Below are positions 1 through 6,799 of a stretch of 11,410 nucleotides of DNA, in pieces. This DNA is from XYA12-FULL-58-9 sp001798605 (GTDB taxonomy: Bacteria > Myxococcota > XYA12-FULL-58-9): the NCBI GenBank assembly GCA_036736205.1, contig DAINMX010000216.1, positions 1 through 11,410 on the forward strand, given 5' to 3'. Within the stretch, counting starts at the first letter, position 1. The number at the start of each line of letters is the position of its first letter. Under the pieces are notes generated by a model. It was not told the origin of the DNA. It saw only the letters and a list, made by a program, of their open reading frames with translations, and did no database searches. The position numbers and the translations under genes were made by a program.

Positions 1-2054
1 CGCTAGGGGACTACCTCGGCGACTGCGTTTGTCTTAGAAGCGAGGGACGGGTCTACCCGGTGGACATCGCGTACCAAAACCATTCAGGCGTGCGGTCAAT
101 GAACGAGTCGAGCGCACGAACCTTGACCAACGATGTGGTCACGGCTCTCGCCCAGTTGTTGCGAGACGGCCTTGACGGCCACGTCTTGGTCTTCCTTCCA
201 GGTGCTCGCGAGATTCGGTTTGCCGAGCAGGCATGTCAATCGCTCGCACTTGCCAACCAACTGGCCTTGGTATCTCTGCATGGAGGGCTGCCGCCCGAAC
301 AGCAAGATCGCGCGATCCGCCCCTCACCGCGGCGCAAGGTGATACTCTCAACCAACGTCGCCGAGACATCGATTACAATCGATGGGATTGCCGCCGTCAT
401 CGACTCAGGTTTGGCGCGAGTTGCGAGTCACGACCCGTGGGCGGGTCTACCCACTCTGTTGGTGAAGAAGGTGAGTCGTGCATCCGCGACCCAACGGGCC
501 GGCCGCGCCGGTAGGGTGCGTGCGGGACGGTGTCTGCGCCTCTATTCGCAACACGATCACGACACACGCAGGGCCTTTGACACTCCCGAGATCCTGCGCC
601 TCGATCTCTGCGAGACCGTGTTGTTGCTCGCTGCTCTCGATGTGGCCAACGCCAATGCTATTCACTGGCTCGAGTCGCCGCCGCAAGCGGGCCTCGACGC
701 AGCCGGCGCCTTACTTTCTCAGCTCGGTGCAATAGCCGAAGATGGCAGCATCACGGCCATGGGCCGGCGCATGGCCAAGTTGCCGGTGCATCCGCGACAG
801 GCGCGCATCATCGTTGAAGCCGAGAGTCGCGGTCTCGCGAGATCGGGTTGCTCTGTGGCTGCGCTGCTCGGCGAGCGAAGCTTGCGTCGCCACCGCCAGG
901 TAGATGCGTCGGGAGACTCGGACCTCATCGCCGAACGAGATCTGCTCGACCTTGCTGACGGGCTTGTCGATCGGTCTTTGGAGGCGCACGGCATCGATGT
1001 CGGAGCCGCTCGCCGAGCGAGACGAGCGCGGGACCAGCTGTTGGGACTGTGCATGAATAGACGAGACACCGCCGTTGACGACGATGCGCTGCGAATGGCT
1101 ATCCTCACGGGTTATCCCGATAGGGTCGGTCGACGTCGTTTCTCCGATGGCCGCGATGTCGTTCTTTGTGGTGGCGGAAGTGCGCAGTTGGCTGAGAGCT
1201 CTGTAGTGCGCCAAGCAGAGTGGCTCGTTGCGGTGAGCGCCGAAGCACGGGAGAAACACAAGGGACTCCCGCGGGTGGAGATCGCGAGCGCCATAGAGCC
1301 CGATTGGTTGTTGGACCTCTTTCCCGATGCCGTCGAGTCGGTGGAACAACTGATCTGGAACGAAAAATCCGAGCGCGTCGAATCCCACAGCGGTCTACAT
1401 TACGGTACTTTGGTGCTCGACCAATCCCGCGGCAGCCCCACCGATGGGGTGGCGACATCGGCCCTGTTACGGGAGAAGGCACTTGCCGTGGGTGTGCAGA
1501 CATTCGCCAAACCTGGGGAGCTTGAAAGGCTGTTTGTTCGCTTGGAACTTTTGCGAGGCCACTTCCCGGAGTTACCAAAACTTGGCCGCGAGCAGGCGGA
1601 CGAGGTCCTTGCAGAGCTTTGCGAAGGTCAACAATCCTTCGCGGATATCAGAGCCATGGGTCTGGTGCCCGTGTTGATGACCCGTTTGGGTTCGCATGGT
1701 GCCCGTCTGCTCGACGTTGGCACTCCTGCCCATGTTTGTTTGCCCTCGGGACGGCGCCTTGCTGTCCACTACGAAGTGGGCCGACCACCGTGGGTGGAAT
1801 CCTACCTGCAAGACTTTTTCGGCATGGCCGATGGCCCCCGAATTGTCGAGGGCCGCTTGCCGTTGACCCTGCACCTGTTGGCACCTAATCGTCGTGCGGT
1901 GCAGGTCACGGTTGACTTGCAGAGTTTTTGGCGCAACCACTATCCGGAGCTTCGACGATCATTGAGCCGCCGCTATCCGCGGCATGATTGGCCTGAGGAT
2001 CCCGCTATGGCGAAACCACCCACGACTGGTGCGCGCAAAGGCCGTCAGCCCTAG
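1..2054 (+). CDS. hrpB: ATP-dependent helicase HrpB, 5'-truncated by the window edge
   Basis: C-terminal part of a DEAH/RHA-type ATP-dependent RNA helicase. The frame is open from base 3 (LGDYLGD...) with no start, so the GTG at 60 is internal; about 684 residues are present and roughly the first 150-170 (Walker A, DEAH box) lie outside the window. Visible are motif IV LPGAREI (bases 195-215), LHGGLPPEQQ, motif V STNVAETSIT (348-377) and motif VI QRAGRAGR (492-515), followed by the helical HA2-like region. The end carries the HrpB-specific C-terminal domain: ESYLQDFFGM, PLTLHLLAPNRRAVQVT, FWRNHYPE and RYPRHDWPEDP (1971-2003), which separates HrpB from HrpA. The stop is TAG at 2052. No frameshift is seen. 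The physiological RNA substrate of HrpB is poorly defined in most bacteria. It converges with the ligase gene with only 24 bases between the two stops. Identification is firm. Confidence 0.95.
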   Translation, partial: LGDYLGDCVCLRSEGRVYPVDIAYQNHSGVRSMNESSARTLTNDVVTALAQLLRDGLDGHVLVFLPGAREIRFAEQACQSLALANQLALVSLHGGLPPEQQDRAIRPSPRRKVILSTNVAETSITIDGIAAVIDSGLARVASHDPWAGLPTLLVKKVSRASATQRAGRAGRVRAGRCLRLYSQHDHDTRRAFDTPEILRLDLCETVLLLAALDVANANAIHWLESPPQAGLDAAGALLSQLGAIAEDGSITAMGRRMAKLPVHPRQARIIVEAESRGLARSGCSVAALLGERSLRRHRQVDASGDSDLIAERDLLDLADGLVDRSLEAHGIDVGAARRARRARDQLLGLCMNRRDTAVDDDALRMAILTGYPDRVGRRRFSDGRDVVLCGGGSAQLAESSVVRQAEWLVAVSAEAREKHKGLPRVEIASAIEPDWLLDLFPDAVESVEQLIWNEKSERVESHSGLHYGTLVLDQSRGSPTDGVATSALLREKALAVGVQTFAKPGELERLFVRLELLRGHFPELPKLGREQADEVLAELCEGQQSFADIRAMGLVPVLMTRLGSHGARLLDVGTPAHVCLPSGRRLAVHYEVGRPPWVESYLQDFFGMADGPRIVEGRLPLTLHLLAPNRRAVQVTVDLQSFWRNHYPELRRSLSRRYPRHDWPEDPAMAKPPTTGARKGRQP

Positions 2055-2078
2055 GCGGAGCACCGCAAACGCAAATCC

Positions 2079-3479
2079 TCAGAACTCAATGTATCCCTTG
2101 CTCTGCTTCTTGGCTATCTGCACGCTTGCATGGCTCTTCGCCTGCCCTTCGCTACTGAAGAGCTTGACGCTGTTGAACTGCTGCGCTCCCGCACGGCCCC
2201 ACCACATCCATACCTCCGTGCCGCGGAGCTCGATGTCCCAGTTCTCAGGGACGTTGCCGTCGGTACGTTCGAAGTGACGGCGGTTGTCTCTTTGACTTTG
2301 TGCCTTCTGCGCCGGTGGTGGTGCGGGGGGCGGACTTGGCGTCTGGATGACAGCGTCAGCGTCGGCGTCGGGGGGCCACACCGCATCAAATCGTATGCCG
2401 ACGTAGGAGGGAAAGCGGGGTACGCCGTCGTCGGTGAGCTCTTGGTAGCGGAAGGTGACGATGCTGCCGATATTCGGTGGCGACTCACGCTCCGCGTCGG
2501 AGAAACCGGTGCCAATGGAGAACCGAGTGCCGTCGGGGAGCTCTGCCTCTAGAGCACCGAGGCGACCGACGTGCTTACCCTTTCCCGGAGCGTGGCCGAT
2601 GACTCGTGCTTCGGTATCAAAGAACACCTTCACTTTGAGAAGTGTCGAAGACCGGCCACCGAAGTATTTCGAGCCCGGTTGCCGCAGCATGAGCCCCTCA
2701 CCGCCGATGTTGTGAATGCGGTTAAGCTCATTCTTGAGGTGGTCTGCGCCGGTGCACGGGCATTGCTCGAGGACTCGGGCATATTTTGGCTTTCTCGCTT
2801 CCACCTCCCTCCTTAGGGTTTCGCATCGATCCTCAAAGGTACCGCCTGCGGCAGGGGCATCGAACACCATATAAAGGAGGCCGCGCCAGTCGTCACTCTT
2901 GTCTTGTCGGCGGACAATGCTGACCGTTTGCTGGAAATTCTTGCGGCCGCCCCACAGCTCGCCGTCAAGTGGGAAGGCAGGCAGTTCAGCGCAGAACCAA
3001 TCGGGGGCATAGATGGGGTGCCCAGTGCGCGACAGGAAGCGTTGTCCATCCCAAAAGGCTCGCACGCCGTCGAGTTTCTCGCTGAGCCACCAGCCGCGGG
3101 GATCCTCATCCTTCCAGCGGTGGGCCAACAGGACCTTTGGGGCAATCACCGCAGAGGTTGACGACTGCTGTGGTGGGTCAACCTTCGTTGTTGTCGTTGT
3201 TGTCGTTGTTGTCGTTGTTGTCGTTGTGGGTGGGGTTGCGGCTGCCACTGTTGACGATGCCTGTGCCGATGTCTGGTTGACCGTCGCGATGCGAGCAGTC
3301 TCTGCGGCGTCGCCGCGGAGCGCCCGCAAGTGTTTGCAGGTGCGCTGCTCGATCGGCCGCGATTGGTTGCGCCACGCTGGGCACGAGCACGAGTAGACGC
3401 CGCCAATATTCTTCAGGGTGTACGGATTGGCGGCAGAGCCGTGCACTTGCGTAGATTCACCGTTTCTCAGATCGGCCAT
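2079..3479 (-). CDS. ATP-dependent DNA ligase with N-terminal SWIM zinc finger and C-terminal WGR domain
   Basis: 466-residue protein predicted to seal DNA nicks through a lysine-AMP intermediate. N-terminus: SWIM-type zinc finger C31-x-C33...C48-x-H50. A poly-Thr linker (T85-T98) follows. The core is a small LigE/LigK-like ligase: motif I EKLDGVR with nucleophile K135, motif Ia SRTG (150-153), motif III LDGEL (171-175), motif IV GGEGLMLR (259-266), motif V LLKVK (280-284), then an OB fold (about 286-367) with PRFPSYVGIR near its end. An acidic/Pro-rich linker (about 369-396) leads to a WGR domain (about 400-466; WWGR at 426-429, KGYIEF at the C-terminus). SWIM fingers bind nucleic acid or protein, and WGR in PARPs binds DNA ends, so a break-directed repair ligase is inferred. 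There is no signal peptide, unlike periplasmic LigE. It lies 34 bases downstream of the PHA-type gene on the same strand and is probably cotranscribed. A purine-rich GAGAAG precedes the ATG but is only two bases from it. Ligase activity is well supported; the exact repair pathway is not. Confidence 0.92.
   Translation of the reverse strand: MADLRNGESTQVHGSAANPYTLKNIGGVYSCSCPAWRNQSRPIEQRTCKHLRALRGDAAETARIATVNQTSAQASSTVAAATPPTTTTTTTTTTTTTTKVDPPQQSSTSAVIAPKVLLAHRWKDEDPRGWWLSEKLDGVRAFWDGQRFLSRTGHPIYAPDWFCAELPAFPLDGELWGGRKNFQQTVSIVRRQDKSDDWRGLLYMVFDAPAAGGTFEDRCETLRREVEARKPKYARVLEQCPCTGADHLKNELNRIHNIGGEGLMLRQPGSKYFGGRSSTLLKVKVFFDTEARVIGHAPGKGKHVGRLGALEAELPDGTRFSIGTGFSDAERESPPNIGSIVTFRYQELTDDGVPRFPSYVGIRFDAVWPPDADADAVIQTPSPPPAPPPAQKAQSQRDNRRHFERTDGNVPENWDIELRGTEVWMWWGRAGAQQFNSVKLFSSEGQAKSHASVQIAKKQSKGYIEF
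3184..3228 (-). repeat. 9-bp tandem repeat encoding a poly-threonine linker
   Basis: On the plus strand the unit GTTGTTGTC occurs four times in a row (3187-3222) with a partial fifth copy. Read on the minus strand it gives ACG/ACA codons only, making 14 consecutive Thr (residues 85-98 of the ligase) between the SWIM finger and the catalytic core. The unit is a multiple of three, so gain or loss of copies by slippage would change linker length without breaking the frame. Confidence 0.9.
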
Positions 3480-3513
3480 ATCTTCTCTCGAGTGCGTTGC
3501 CCCTCGCTGGCAG

Positions 3514-3798
3514 TTACGCGAGTGTGTTTCGCATATGTTCTAGCAAAGCGTTACGGATCTTCCCCGCGAACGGCCGGGCCAAGATTCCCAGACTCAAGTC
3601 GATGACGACGTTTTGTTCTGCAACGGTCAGGCTGCCATTGAAGCCCTTACCTTTGAACTGTGCGACGTCACCCTGCCAAGCGAGGGCCAATCCGAAGCGA
3701 TCTTTAAGCATGGGCTCGAGCTTTGCCACGCGCATGCGAGCTTCGGCGATGCCAAGGTCGTGTGACTGCTCAATCTTGATGGATGAAACCAAGTTCAT
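3514..3798 (-). CDS. Polyhydroxyalkanoic acid system protein (PHA granule region family)
   Basis: Small protein of 94 residues resembling the family annotated as putative polyhydroxyalkanoic acid system protein (PHA_gran_rgn). It shows the expected pattern: IKIEQSHDLGIAEAR near the start, LKDRFGLALAWQGDVAQFKGKG in the middle, then a strand-rich segment and LGILARPFAGKIRNALLEHM at the end. Members often sit near PHA synthase genes and are presumed granule-associated, but their biochemical role is not established, and no PHA genes are in this window. Start choice: the AGGAG Shine-Dalgarno abuts the ATG at 3798 with no spacer, whereas TTG at 3792 (codon 3) would have the usual 6-base spacing, so the mature protein may be 92 residues. 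It is probably the first gene of a two-gene unit with the ligase 34 bases downstream; a functional link between the two is not evident. Confidence 0.8.
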   Translation of the reverse strand: MNLVSSIKIEQSHDLGIAEARMRVAKLEPMLKDRFGLALAWQGDVAQFKGKGFNGSLTVAEQNVVIDLSLGILARPFAGKIRNALLEHMRNTLA

Positions 3799-3971
3799 CT
3801 CCTGGTTTTTGCCCCACGGGGTGGCGACCGGACAGGCATGGCCATGACTGCCATCGTCAAATGGAGACTAATCCTGGCCGGCCCCGGGTGTCTAGCCGGG
3901 GTGCGCGATAGTTGAAGTTCTCACTGTCGGGCTCCAATCCACCCACTAGTCTGTGCTAGGCTGACGCACCC
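3799..3971. promoter_or_regulatory. Divergent intergenic region with inverted repeat and palindrome
   Basis: 173 bases between the divergently oriented PHA-type gene and the Rieske operon, so it should carry promoters for both. Two symmetric elements are visible: CCCCGG (3882-3887) and CCGGGG (3896-3901), a perfect 6-bp inverted repeat around an 8-base spacer, and the 10-bp palindrome CATGGCCATG (3837-3846). Either could be an operator; the former could also form an RNA hairpin. A TGC-TAGGCT extended -10-like element lies at 3954-3962, just before the Rieske ATG. No convincing -35 accompanies it. For the leftward unit a TTGACG-like -35 (complement of 3855-3860) has no good -10. Boxes are suggestions only. 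Confidence 0.4.
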
Positions 3972-4457
3972 ATGGGGAGCAACGAAGACATTGAAGCGGC
4001 GGTCAGCCGTCGCGAGTTCATCAGCCAAGCCGGTCGTGTTGCGGTGGTGGTTGCCGGCACAGGTGTCGTGGTAGGGGGTGTGCGTGTGGCCATCCCCAAC
4101 GCTGCGCCCGGTGCGTCCCGGCACGTGCTGCTGGGAAATGTGGGTGACTTCAGGGTTGGCACCGTCACCTGGCTGCGGGATCTTGAGCTATTCGTGTTGC
4201 GCTCGTCTGAGGGGATCGGGGTCTTCTCTTCGCGATGCACGCATCTCGGCTGCACCGTGCGGCGGACGGACGCAGGGTTTCAGTGTCCCTGTCATGGCGC
4301 ATCGTTTGATCCGCAGGGGAGGGTGGTCACCGGGCCGGCTCGTTCGCCCCTGCCGTGGTACCGAGTCTCCGTAGCTCCGGACGGAAGCTTGTGGGCGGAC
4401 CGCGAGGATGTTGTGAGCACGGGCTCTTTGGCTGAAGAGGCCGAGGTCCAGTTGTGA
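3972..4457 (+). CDS. Rieske [2Fe-2S] protein with Tat signal
   Basis: 161-residue Rieske iron-sulfur subunit of a cytochrome bc/b6f-type quinol oxidoreductase, which takes the first electron from quinol at the Qo site. The N-terminus has a twin-arginine motif SRREFI (R13-R14) followed by a hydrophobic stretch (about 22-40), which in this family serves both as Tat signal and uncleaved membrane anchor. The cluster motifs are CTHLGC (C89, H91, C94) and CPCHG (C105, C107, H108): C89/H91/C105/H108 are the predicted ligands and C94/C107 the stabilising disulfide. The start is fixed at ATG 3972 because an in-frame TAG lies at 3957-3959 and no other start codon intervenes. No Shine-Dalgarno is visible upstream, unlike the downstream genes. 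Its stop overlaps the GTG of cytochrome b by 4 bases. It is the first gene of the five-gene operon. Confidence 0.95.
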   Translation: MGSNEDIEAAVSRREFISQAGRVAVVVAGTGVVVGGVRVAIPNAAPGASRHVLLGNVGDFRVGTVTWLRDLELFVLRSSEGIGVFSSRCTHLGCTVRRTDAGFQCPCHGASFDPQGRVVTGPARSPLPWYRVSVAPDGSLWADREDVVSTGSLAEEAEVQL

Positions 4458-5791
4458 AGGAGCTCCTCCGCGCGTTTTGGGCCCTGCCAAGCCGTGTGCG
4501 GTCGGACCTGCGGCGTGGTGTCGACGCATCAGACTCACCATCGCGCCGCATGCGCCGCAACTTCGTCTACCACCTACATCCCCTCAAGGTGACGGAGAGG
4601 GCGTTGGCGCCGACTACCACGTTTGCCCTGGGGCTCGTTACCCTGACACTCTTTCTCACCACGGCGGTGACCGGTGGTTTGTTGATGCTGTATTATGTGC
4701 CGACCCCCGAAGGTGCCTACGCGAGCATCCTCGATATCGAACACCTGGTGACCTTAGGTGAGCCCTTGCGTTTGATGCATCGCTTTGCTGCGCACCTCAT
4801 GGTTGTCACTGTTGCTTTGCATCTCTTGCGGATCGTGGCCATGGGGGCCTACCGCTGTCGCGAGATCAACTGGTTGTTTGGCTTGTCACTCTTGGCGCTG
4901 GTGTTGGCGCTTGCATTCAGTGGTTACCTACTGCCCTGGGATCAGACTTCCTATTGGGCAGTGCGAGTTGTCACCAACATGCTCGACCACATGCCGCTGT
5001 TTGGTGTTATGGCGAAGCCGTTGCTCCTCGGTGGCTCTGAGGTGGGTGGTGCCACGCTTTTGCGATTCTACGCCATGCACGTCGCAGTGCTGCCGGCTTT
5101 CTTGGTGGCATTCGCAGTGTTACACCTGTGGCGCATTCGCCGTGACGGTGGATTGGCCTACGCGGGGGAGGCGAGCACGGTGCCGGCGTGGCCGCACCTC
5201 GTGCTTCGTGAGGGCGTGATCGTGCTCGTCGTGGTGGGGCTTCTTGCCCTTTGGACCCTCCTGATCGACTCGCCCCTCGCGCCGCCAGCAGATCCCATGC
5301 GGCCGTCCAATCCGGAGAAGGCACCGTGGTACTTTGTCGGATTCCAGGAGATGGTGAGCTATTCCGCTGTGATCGGTGGATTCATCTTTCCTGGTTTTTT
5401 TGCGCTGTTGCTGTTGGCTTTGCCGTTTTTGGATCGTGACGACGATGCGGTCGGTGGGTGGTTCGCGAGCTCTGCCGAGAGGCTGCGTCTCGTTGTCGTC
5501 GCCGCACTCACTGCGGCCGTGGTGGTCGCCGCGGTGTGGATGTGCGCTCATCCGGCGCTCGCAGTGTTGGAAACCTGGACGCAAGAGCTCGTCAACCCCG
5601 TGACCCTTAGCCTCGCCCTTTGCTTGATAGCCTTTGCGTGGGTGAGCAATGGCAGCGGGTTGCGAAGCGGCCTGCGCGCGGCTCTTGCGGTGCTTGTTGT
5701 GTCTCTCTTGGTCTTCACCGTAGTCGGGATCTGTCGAGGCCCTGACTGGGCCTTCTTCTGGCCATGGGAGGAGTACCCCGGTGGGATTTGA
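4454..5791 (+). CDS. Cytochrome b, fused b6/subunit IV type
   Basis: 445-residue polytopic membrane protein, the quinol-binding dihaem core of a bc/b6f-type complex. Haem ligands are H109 and H123 in helix B (13 residues between) and H209 and H224 in helix D (14 between), the b6-type spacing. SGYLLPWDQ (156-164) marks the end of helix C. The C-terminal subunit IV-like half has the Qo segment NPEKAPWYFVGFQEM (286-300), where the PEWY tetrad of mitochondrial/b6f enzymes reads APWY, so the usual glutamate is missing. Three further hydrophobic segments (about 345-363, 382-397, 408-426) and a GPDWAFFWPW tail follow; I recall similar tails in deltaproteobacterial-type enzymes. GTG start at 4454 overlaps the Rieske stop; GAGG at 4443-4446 gives a 7-base spacing. 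The gene overlaps the cytochrome c gene by 11 bases, pointing to translational coupling. Identification as cytochrome b is firm. Confidence 0.96.
   Translation: MKELLRAFWALPSRVRSDLRRGVDASDSPSRRMRRNFVYHLHPLKVTERALAPTTTFALGLVTLTLFLTTAVTGGLLMLYYVPTPEGAYASILDIEHLVTLGEPLRLMHRFAAHLMVVTVALHLLRIVAMGAYRCREINWLFGLSLLALVLALAFSGYLLPWDQTSYWAVRVVTNMLDHMPLFGVMAKPLLLGGSEVGGATLLRFYAMHVAVLPAFLVAFAVLHLWRIRRDGGLAYAGEASTVPAWPHLVLREGVIVLVVVGLLALWTLLIDSPLAPPADPMRPSNPEKAPWYFVGFQEMVSYSAVIGGFIFPGFFALLLLALPFLDRDDDAVGGWFASSAERLRLVVVAALTAAVVVAAVWMCAHPALAVLETWTQELVNPVTLSLALCLIAFAWVSNGSGLRSGLRAALAVLVVSLLVFTVVGICRGPDWAFFWPWEEYPGGI
5764..5783 (+). promoter_or_regulatory. Strong RBS fixing the GTG start of the multihaem cytochrome
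   Basis: AGGAG at 5769-5773, inside the end of cytochrome b, lies 7 bases before GTG 5781. It is one of the best Shine-Dalgarno matches in the operon and decides the start of the cytochrome c gene, which overlaps the cytochrome b stop by 11 bases. Confidence 0.75.
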
Positions 5792-6794
5792 TCAAGTAGC
5801 GGATGCAACCCGTTGGCGCTTTGGACTGTTTGTCACAGCCAGTGTTGTCACTCTGATCTGGGTGACGATGGCCGTCATCGAGTCAGGGGAGCCGTGGGAA
5901 GCATACCAAGCTGAGCTCGCGAGCTCCGGGCTCTGGCCCCGCAGCGTCAACCGCGGGGTCCTTGAAGTGGACGTCGCGATGGGGTCACAACATCGCACCG
6001 ATCGCTGTCGCAGCTGCCATCTCGGCATGGAGCTCGAAGCGGAGCCAGGTGCACAGCGTCAAGCGCCGCACACGGCACACCCAGGGCGCCTGCTCACACA
6101 ACATTCGCCCGAGCAACATGGCTGTGCCATTTGTCATGGAGGCACGGCGCAAGCGCTCGAGCCGTCCGTGGCCCATGCCCTGGTGGGGACAACTCAGCAT
6201 GATCCGATGATGCAGCAACCTTACGTCCAGGCGAGCTGTATCCAGTGCCATCTGCCAGGGGCGGTGGTTGGCAGTGAAAGGCTCGCTCGGGGTGCTCGGC
6301 TCTATCTCACCCTGGGTTGTGGCATGTGTCACAGTCTCAAGGCGGACGGGCGCGGTGGTTGGGACTATGGCCCTGATCTACGTCGCATGGGCCGGCACGG
6401 CGACAGGTACTTGCGTCAGAGTCTGTTGGATCCAGCAGCCAATTTTGCGGGCACGACCATGCCATCGTACCAGTCGAGCTTGGGGGAGAACCCCGAGATC
6501 CTCTCTGACCTTCTGACCTATCTGCATGCTTTGACGCTGCCGCGCCTGAAAGATCCCGGAATTGATGGGCTGTACGCCCGTCCATGCACCACTTGCCACG
6601 CTGGCCTTGGTGGTGCTGCCGTGGGCACAATTCGCCACCAATGCGTGTGGATCAACGAGGAGCAAGAGCAACTCCGATGTCAGAGTTGTCACACCGGCGA
6701 GTTGCCAGTTGAGGTCTCTTTTGCTGGGTTCTGCCCGGTTGTGCGCGAGCATCGAGGCGGTTGTCTCGCCTGCCATACGGGATACGGGGGCTAA
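5781..6794 (+). CDS. Membrane-anchored seven-haem cytochrome c
   Basis: 337-residue c-type cytochrome with an uncleaved N-terminal membrane segment (about 13-32) and a periplasmic body containing seven CXXCH haem sites: CRSCH (76), CAICH (115), CIQCH (153), CGMCH (180), CTTCH (269), CQSCH (300), CLACH (328). Around the fourth site, about residues 165-252 look like a class I monohaem cytochrome domain (ARGARLYLTLGCGMCH, then TTMPSY with M227 as probable axial Met, then a helical C-terminus LLTYLHALTLP). The other haems sit in short multihaem-style loops. Its place directly after cytochrome b suggests it replaces cytochrome c1/f as acceptor from the Rieske protein, or relays electrons between that module and the GMC dehydrogenase. 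The protein ends just after the seventh haem (GYGG), followed within a few bases by the next gene. Individual haem ligation beyond CXXCH cannot be read with certainty. Confidence 0.93.
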   Translation: MGFDQVADATRWRFGLFVTASVVTLIWVTMAVIESGEPWEAYQAELASSGLWPRSVNRGVLEVDVAMGSQHRTDRCRSCHLGMELEAEPGAQRQAPHTAHPGRLLTQHSPEQHGCAICHGGTAQALEPSVAHALVGTTQHDPMMQQPYVQASCIQCHLPGAVVGSERLARGARLYLTLGCGMCHSLKADGRGGWDYGPDLRRMGRHGDRYLRQSLLDPAANFAGTTMPSYQSSLGENPEILSDLLTYLHALTLPRLKDPGIDGLYARPCTTCHAGLGGAAVGTIRHQCVWINEEQEQLRCQSCHTGELPVEVSFAGFCPVVREHRGGCLACHTGYGG

Positions 6795-6799
6795 GAGGC

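Noticed and set aside
711..1388. 225-codon open frame on the minus strand inside hrpB
   Set aside because: It lies wholly opposite well-conserved HrpB coding sequence, has no recognisable domain, and long antisense frames are expected at this GC content.
2055..2078. Bidirectional terminator between hrpB and the ligase gene
   Set aside because: The 24-base gap has no inverted repeat or T-run, so no terminator can be supported there.
3184..3228. Possible CRISPR or regulatory repeat array
   Set aside because: The unit is 9 bp without spacers and lies inside a coding region, where it encodes Thr codons in frame.
6761..6799. Upstream GTG start for the subunit 3-like protein, overlapping the cytochrome c gene
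   Set aside because: It would add 13 residues before the Tat signal, while ATG 6800 or 6809 gives a normal Tat N-terminus and 6809 has a Shine-Dalgarno.
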